From Hysterangium stoloniferum (lineage: Eukaryota; Basidiomycota; Agaricomycetes; Hysterangiales; Hysterangiaceae), in NCBI GenBank assembly GCA_015178975.1, contig WHVD01000086.1, positions 301,869 to 365,868 of the forward strand: a DNA stretch of 64,000 nt. Reading direction: 5' to 3'. Below are positions 56,952 to 64,000 of this stretch, piece after piece (the stretch's first letter is position 1; each line of letters begins with the position of its first letter). Under the pieces are notes generated by a model that was not told where the DNA came from, made no database searches, and saw only the letters and a program-made list of their open reading frames with translations. Both the position numbers and the translations under genes were made by a program.

Positions 56952-59439
56952 TCAAAGAAGATGTCGAAGGACACTTGGAACTCCTCCCCATGCATCCTGC
57001 GATGAACCCCCAAGGTGTAGGATAGCATTGCCCCAGGCGAGACGCTTGGCATGAAAGGAAAGAGCGATGTCCTCCCGCCTCGAAGTGTCATTGGCGGATG
57101 TCAACCCATCCAGTTTTTGGATTGATGAGACCCAACGACCGTAGGCCTTCTGGCGCGTTCGAATTATGGCGCGAACGTGATCAGCGGAAGCGTCAGTGAT
57201 ACAGGCAATGAGAGGGGGTCGAGGGTGTAGTGATGGCGGGGTAGGAGTGATGAGTGGCGTGGAGCTCATGTCTCCCCCAGGGGGGATTCCTCTCGAGGTG
57301 TTCGAATCCAGCAACAGTTGCTCCAACAAGTCAACGAGGTCCACTGCAGAGTGGGTTGGTGTGTGGTCAGGAAGAACACAAGAAGAGTTGACAAGTAAGG
57401 ACCGAAACATGGAGAGTTCCACCCGTTCAATATCCTCCGCTAAACGCAGCTGTTCCTTAGGGTCGTTGACGCATAAATAAAATGCACTCATGCGGTCCGA
57501 CAACGTGAGAGACCCGCTATACCCCTGGATATGCCCTTTAAGAAGGGGGTGCCACAGGGTTGGTCTCAGTCGCGTTAATGTGTGTCCCACAGTGAAGATG
57601 TCGGAGGGGTAATTAATGGACACGCACATCCAACTTGACTGGAAGGGATGGGAGGGGCCAGCCGTATCCTCAGAGTGGAGGGGAGAGGACAGCTGTGGCG
57701 GGGGGCTGTGAATGGGGTGGGCCGGGGGGGGGGGGGTCCATGACAAGGGGCTCGTCGGCCTGAGTATTGGTTCTTCGTTTCCCTTTTGCTTTTTCGCTTA
57801 AGGGGGGAGGCTCCTCGAAGGCTTCCATTGCCCGGGGGGGGGGTTCCTTGGAGACGTCTGTGGCTGAGAGAGGCACCTCGAGGACTTCCTCCATAGGCGT
57901 TGCGAGAACTTCCGGGATAGGGTGATCAATATCCATTAATGTATCGTTAGGATGCTGAATGGGGCTTCCCAGAGAAATGAAAGGGGAGTAGGGAGAGGTG
58001 GGCGGTGGACTCTGCGTTGTCAAGGAAGTGAGGGGAATGTTAGACACTGCAGGGACCAAAGGCGTCGGAGTAGAGTGGGGGGCAACGAGAGGGTCAGGTG
58101 ACGTGCGGAGGGGTGAGATTGGCTGTGGTGCTGGAGAAGGCTTGGGTATGGATGAGGACGGTGATATAAGGGAATGTCCTGCGAAGGGGAGGGGTAGTGG
58201 TATAGGGGGAAGAGAAGGCAGCTTGGCGGATGGTACAAGACTTCCCGGTAACTCTGAAAAGGGTGTAAAGCGCTGTAATGTGGGTACGGAAGAGACCGGC
58301 AGAGGTGGAGGGAGATGAGAGGAACTGGATGGGGCTGCAGAGTCTGCTGGACGATACCCTCTCCAAACTCTGACAGAAGTTGGTAGCTTTCGTTGTTGGT
58401 TAGGATCACTCGTGAAGAAGTGAATGTTGTCAGGGAGTAGGAAACCTTCATGGCAGTCAGCACCGAGGTACTTGCTGTCGTAGGTGGGGTAGCGAGATTG
58501 GTCATCCTCCGAGTCAGATGAAAGATCACTGGGCCCCATCCGGTAGGTCCGTTCCCGAGGTCCACATTGTGAAGGGGGTCTGGGAGGTAGTGCAACTCCA
58601 TCTCCACGTCGCAATGCAATGCTTTGTAATTTGATCCTTTGTACTTTGTCCCAATTGTAGAAGGTGACCCCATCTTTTCCTTTCCTACTTTTTTGTCCTA
58701 CACTCCAAACACATGGCATGCCCCCGTCACTGCAATCTGTTTCAGCGAAATCCGTCCATTTATGACCCGAAGGGGGAGCGATGATTGAAGGATTATCGTG
58801 CCCTTCCATTCTCCTCCATTCCTGCCATGTCTGCCTTGAAGGGACATTATCCCTAGCCCCCATCCTCCGCTGTCCTTCCAAGTACTCCTCTCTCCTCTTC
58901 CGTTTAAGCGTTTTCAATTCCTCCTGAACCTGCACAGAGAAAGCCTCAGACTGCTGTTTCTTTTTGATCTTCTCTTCGGTAGAAGGGAAAATACTACGAG
59001 AAGGTGGTGGGGTTTCACTCCATGTTCCCGAGGGAGCCCCACAAGTATTAGAGGACCACGGTGCAGCTTTTGAAACGGAGTCTGTCCACGTAGGATTCGT
59101 GGACGATGAGGTCTCCTCCACACGCTCGACAGTTTCTGTTCGAGGTGATGGGGCAGAAGGAACTGTAGTTTGAGGTCGAGGTATTCTTTTAAAATTGGGA
59201 AATTGGGGTCTGGGAAGAGGAGCATATGGAGTAAAGGCGGTTCCGTTCCCCGAGTTGGTGGACATTCCCGTGATGTCGCCCTGCACAGCGGAGGGTATTG
59301 GCAAAGGCATTCCAGAATTACTCATGGAGTGCTCGACTTGTTCAGTATGAGATGGTGTGGTAGAGGTATTAATAGGTTGAGGTCACGGTATTCTTTTGAA
59401 GTTGGGGAACTTGGGTTTGGGTTGTTGCTCCTGCGACAT
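56952..59439 (-). pseudogene. Large extra ORF downstream of Gypsy integrase (env position), decayed
   Basis: Starts MSQEQQPKPKFPNFKRIP at 59439, has TGA at 59383-59385 where a nearly identical repeat of the motif downstream (FPNFKRIPRPQ) has CGA, then stays open for 551 codons. It contains a basic coiled-coil stretch (EELKTLKRKRREEYLEGQRR), a middle block (GHKWTDFAETDCSDGGMPCV, KYLGADCHEGFLLPDNIHFF) and a long Pro/Ser-rich part. At a run of 13 G (57724-57736) the frame shifts and continues in 56952-57746, with DDP-less C-terminal block KRLAWGNAILHLGGSSQDAW. No zinc knuckle, no viral-type fusion or membrane segment is seen. It follows the chromodomain by about 200 bp on the same strand, so it may be a third element gene, a displaced gag, or a host gene. 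Confidence 0.6.
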
Positions 59440-59635
59440 AGTGTACTGATTAGAGAGGTTGACGTGGAGGGAAGAGATAGGAGGAATAAAATTTTCTTTA
59501 GCGAATTTACGTATTTTATATTAATTTCAAGCTCCACTCGGTTATTGAAGTGAAAGGCCGAGGGGGAAGAAAGTGGGGGGGGTAGAGCTAGAAGTAGATA
59601 AACAGTGTTGTCGTTGTAAGGATGTGAAATGATCA

Positions 59636-62600
59636 TTAAATTCGATAAATAGTCTTGTAAGCTCTAAGAAGAGCGGGAGGATTACGAAGGTCATTGCCGT
59701 TTAACCAGGTGTCCTCCTCCGGTCCATATCCTTTCCATCGAACCTGGAAAAGGAGTCGATTTCGATGCTTTTTGTGCCCTACTATAGCTTCTACTTCGTA
59801 CTCCTTGTCGTTACGATTGAGTTCTCGAGGGTTCTCAAGTAGCTCCCTGGATCTGAATTCCTTAGGGGAGAGGTGGTACTTTTTAAGATGGTCTCGATTA
59901 ATCACTGGATGTAATTGATATTCTGAGGGAATGCGGAGTTGGAAGACTTGAGGATTGATCTTTTCCAAGACCTCAAACGGCCCTATCCGTCTTTGTATAA
60001 GTTTTCTTCTGGGTCCCTTGGCTTCGATGAGCTCGAGAGAATGGGGATTAATCAGAACATAATCTCCCTCTGAGATATCTTCCACCAATCTCCGTCTCTT
60101 GTTGTAACTGCGAGCTTGGGTTTCTTGTGCTCGCGCAATCGAATCCCGCGCCGCTTGTCGGTGATTTTCCAATTCTAAGATCCATTGGTCAGCTACAGGG
60201 CTATCCGATAATTCTCTGGGAACCACAGGGTCATCCCCTCCCAGACAGCTAGACATTCCTCTTGGTCAGTAGCCCATCAGCAAAAAGGCCGGTGCATAGC
60301 TTATTGAGCTTTGAACCGTCAAATTGTAGGTATGAGCCACTACTTGAGTCCATTTAGACCATTCCTCCTTCGAAGAGGCACAGTACGCTCTGAGCATTTG
60401 CTCCACAATAGCATTAGCGTTCTCCATTTGACCATCAGTCTGAGGATGGTGGGACAAGGATACTGCAAGGGCACTTCCATATACCTTGCAGACTTCTCTC
60501 CAGAACCTACAGGTCCACCTCTTGTCTCGATCACAGATTATCCTTGAAGGCAGGCCGAAAGGAGTGGCTACTTTATTCATGAAGATTCGTGTGAATCCTT
60601 CTGCGGATAGATCTGAAGTGGTGGGTTCACAGATTAAGAAACGCGTGAGTTTATCCATGGTGATGAAGATGGCGGAATAACCACCCTCTGTAGAAGGAGG
60701 CAATCCAGTAATCAGGTCCATCGAGACAACCTCAAATGGCCTTAGGGGTACATCCGCGGGTCAAAGAGCTCCTTGTCGAGCGGAATGATCAATTTTAGTT
60801 TTCTGGCATATGTCGCAGCTGCGAGCGTACGCCATGCAGTCATGCAACATCCTCGGCCAGAAGAAACGGTCTTTCATCAGATTAAAGAGCCTGTGGCCGC
60901 CTGCATGAGCTCCTTCGAAAGGATTATCATGTATCAGCTTGAGTATGGTTGTCATCATGCTGCTAGGAACGCAGATTTGACTTTTCCAGTCCGAATCTCG
61001 AAAGAACAATAACTTATTCTTGCCGATGAAATAATACGAAGGAGTAGTTACCATGTTTGGAGAAATGGGATCGGTGGCGTAATGATTTCTGAAGGCGGGA
61101 TCCTTCTGGTATCCATTGCAAAGTTCCTTAGCATAATTTTCGTCGATCTCTATAAGCAATTGTGGATTCGAGAGAGTAAAATTCGCTTCATCGGTTTCAT
61201 CGTTTCTGGGGAGATTGTGCAAGTCCCATTTCATTTGGGGGACCTCTTCCATGGTTCCGACTGGTTCGACTAACTCGTGATGAGTGAGAAAGACGGCTTT
61301 TTCCACTGGTTTGTTCTCCCATAACATCTCATCGTCATTCCGGTTATAAGAATCCACTACGATCGGTAAAAGGTCGTCTCTCGCGGGGCTAGCATAGTCC
61401 GGTACTCGAGGAAGTCTGGACAGTGGGTCAACATTGCTATGTATTCATCCTGCTCTATGTAGGATTTCCAGACTGGGGTATGCAGCGTATACCGCCCCCC
61501 ATGCGGCCAGTCGATGATTAGTATTCTCGTAAGATCTGGCCCATTGTAATGCCGCATGGTCAGTGATCAGAAGGATATGTTCGCCTTCGATAAAGGGCTG
61601 GAAATGGACTAATCCTTCTTTAGTGGCTAACGCTTCTCGCTCTGTGGCTGAATAGTTACATTCTGCTTTCTTGAGCGTACGGCTCCAATAGGCGATAACG
61701 CGTTCGACCGTGACACTGGTGTCATCAAAATCTGCGGCCCAGGAATCCGTCCAGGTGAATTCCGGCTCCTTGGTTTTATAACGAGTAACGAAGATGGGCA
61801 CGTCTCATGATTGATCGAAGGCTGCTTGTGCTTGGGAATGAATTTTCATATCCTTAAGGTCTTTAAGCGTCATTTTCTGTATTTGTTGGAGACAACATCC
61901 TAGCGCAAAGTCCGAAGCATCTGTGTATAACCGATAAGGCATACCACTCGCGGGGTGTCCGAGTACTGGAGCTGATCTCAATGCAACCTTGATGTCCTCA
62001 AAAGCTCGGGTGTGTTCAGAGTCCCAATTCCAATGAACTCCTTTCTTCAAGAGGTTGAAAAGTGGAGCGACCATCCAGGAGTAAAATGGTATGTACGTGG
62101 AGAAGTACAGAACCATTCCTAGAAAACGTTGAAGATCTGCTATCTTAGAGGGTGTCGCCAATTCTAATATAGCGGTGACCTTTTCTTGATGGGTCGAAAA
62201 GCCGAGTCTAGACACCTTATGTCCTAGTAGTAGAATTGAATTATACCCCACATAGCACTTTTTGGGCGAGAGAGTGATTCCCGCAGCAATTATGGCTTGT
62301 AAAACCTGATCTAAATGTTCTAGATGATCATCCCATGTCTTAGAAAAGATCACAATGTCGTCAATATAAACCAGGCAGAATATCCATAAGTAAGGTGCAA
62401 GTACAGTTTGCATAACCCTTTGGAATATAGAAGGTCCATTACGAAGTCCAAAGGGCATTCTCCTGAATTGCCACAGTCCTCGATGGGATCTGAAGGCGGT
62501 CTTCGGCTTGTCTTCCTCTAACATTTCAAGTTGGGTAAAACTGGCTAGTGCATCGAAGGAAGATAAGATGTTGGAGCCCGAAAGCACTTGCATGATTTCC

Positions 62601-64000
62601 GACTGGTGTGGCAGTGGGAATTCGTCGGGAACTGTTAGACTGTTCAACTTTCTATAGTCGATCACTACTCGTGGTTTCCCATTGCGATAGACGACAAAGG
62701 CTGGCGCCCCCCAAGGACTCTTGGACGGTTCGATTACTCCCTGTTGGAACCAAGTATCCATTTGTTCATCAATGACTTTCCTATTAGCTGGGGAGGTTGG
62801 GAACATTGACATTGAAATAGGTTGCGTGCCTCTTTCAATGGGACATTGACCTTGACATCCACTTGTCCCAGTCGCCCGTCTACTCCAAAGGCTAGGACAT
62901 TCTTAGTTAATACCGACTCCAAGCAGGAGGAGATATCGGTAGGGATGTCAGGTCCTAAGTTAACCAGCTTATGCAGATCTTCCGCACGAAATGTTTCCGT
63001 GGTGGCAACCTCTGACGTTTTAGGACCTGCCTGGTCGAAATCGTCTGCGAGTCCCCGTTCTGGGGGGCAGTCCGGAGGATTGAGGATTAAGGACATGCTC
63101 CTCTTCTATTTTTGATAGACTCTTGACGAGATGGGCGATCTTGGTTGCTGTTGACTGCATCGATGCTTTCTCAGTCGAAGATCTAGGAGTCTGGGCCCAT
63201 TTGTTCGCGTCGTGAATTAATCCAACGGTTTCCCCTCGTCTGATGATTCTTGGCATCAGAGAGGGATTAGCGAGAGGTATCGTGGCATGTTCCCTAGAGA
63301 TGGCAGTGGTGGGAGCAGCTAGTATACTCCCATCGTCGTTCTGCAAGACAACTCCCTCGACTATCCATTGGTCACCAATAAGATCTCCTACAAAGATTGG
63401 TACTAATCGAGCCGATTCCGGTTCTATAGTACAATCTTGTAAGGCCCGTGCGACTCTTTCAGTACGCACTCCTTTGTCTGGTTTGGAAGTCAATTCAGGT
63501 GAGTCATTGGCTAATTCCTCAAAGGGGATCTTGCTAATCGAAAAGGTTAAAGGCTGCGGCTCCTTGGAAGAACTGGCTGGGATAGATCCTGCTCTCCCAG
63601 GCAAAATCAATCTGGAACCCAGCAGTTGGTCTCGCAGTGTCCCGATCTCATAGTTCACGTGAAAGTCTTCTCCAAGAAGGATCGGGATGGTCATACCTCG
63701 GACAACATACGTTTCGGCGGTAAATTTAAGGAGTATACCGGTGTCGTCCTTGAGATAAATGGGGACATTGACGTATCCTAATACTTTGGCATTACCGGTA
63801 AGTTGTACGAGGCGCAGCTTGAGTCCTTGCTTGAGTTTAGGGCGGTCCTCTAGTTCCTTATAGAAATCCTCCGAGATTAAGGAGAGGTCAGCTCCGGCAT
63901 CCAGCCTGATTTTAATAGGATTTGAGGCTTCTGAATTCCCTATGCATCCATAGACGTGTAATGCTGAAATCCCAATACTGGAATATCCACCCGGAGGGTC
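59636..64000 (-). pseudogene. Ty3/Gypsy pol of a second lineage, copy 3, partial at window end
   Basis: From the window edge: retropepsin (IRLDAGADLSLISEDFYKEL), a linker, RT (KPRVVIDYRKLNSL, FCLVYIDDIVIFS: YIDD box), RNase H (LYTDASDFALG), integrase HHCC finger (HAGGHRLFNLMKDRFFWPRM, SCDICQ) and DDE core (MDLITGLPPS, ICDRDKRW, DGQMENANAIVEQ), and a chromodomain (VRWKGYGPEEDTW) ending at 59636. Stops are TGA at 61805, 61445, 60761 and 60266, each at an arginine position. There are two frameshifts, near 63080 and 62820. The protease has DAG where D-S/T-G is usual. Gag and LTRs lie outside or are missing. It differs clearly from copies 1 and 2, so it is a separate element. Confidence 0.88.

Noticed and set aside
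1-64000. CRISPR array or bacterial-type operon
   Set aside because: The tandem arrays found have no spacers, and the gene structure is eukaryotic throughout.

Overview
The window looks like a mushroom-forming basidiomycete (Agaricomycete) nuclear genome. The evidence is protein genes broken by many 41-75 bp GT-AG introns, a DUF6533-like seven-helix membrane protein, a membrane-anchored caspase-like protease, a SulP anion transporter with a STAS domain, and chromodomain Ty3/Gypsy retroelements with small solo LTRs. No genus can be named from the sequence. Apart from the pairs noted below, neighbouring genes show no shared pathway, and no operon-like logic is expected.

Layout. 0.5-3.8 kb: two multi-exon genes of unknown function (minus). 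3.8-6.7 kb: no recognisable gene. 6.7-10.25 kb: a decayed chromoviral Gypsy pol (minus) with a short TIR element upstream. 10.3-15 kb: AT-rich repeat debris (Tc1-like ends, a solo LTR, a tRNA-like SINE). 15.1-16.3 kb: an apparently intact caspase-like gene with eight exons. 16.6-18.7 kb: another LTR with a gag start, a second tRNA-like repeat and a Tc1-like end. 18.7-27 kb: a second Gypsy copy (plus) with 5' LTR, gag, protease, RT, RNase H, integrase and chromodomain, interrupted by a TIR element and a solo LTR. 28.4-32 kb: a MITE and two tandemly duplicated small secreted cysteine-rich peptide genes. 33-37.2 kb: a Tc1/mariner transposase pseudogene split by two solo LTRs, one of which carries a third LTR. 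37.4-45 kb: the most gene-like block (coiled-coil/Cys protein, DUF6533-like protein, proline-rich EH-like protein, histidine phosphatase). 45-48.2 kb: a hypothetical gene, then an LTR plus truncated gag. 49.2-52.3 kb: SulP transporter (minus). 54.3 kb: a third member of the secreted peptide family. 56.3-64 kb: a different Gypsy element (minus), running off the window end, with an extra large ORF downstream of its integrase.

Two patterns stand out. First, nearly all in-frame stops in the three Gypsy pol copies are TGA where an arginine CGA codon is expected, and sister copies show the partner changes (CGN to CAN, CGG to TGG). This is what deamination of methylated CpG, or a RIP-like process, would leave. 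Second, three loci share a signal peptide, a cysteine-rich tail and an almost identical core promoter (a GTGCCGCTAA box, then a TATA box 51-63 bp before ATG). This is a small, apparently undescribed secreted peptide family and the best candidate here for new biology.
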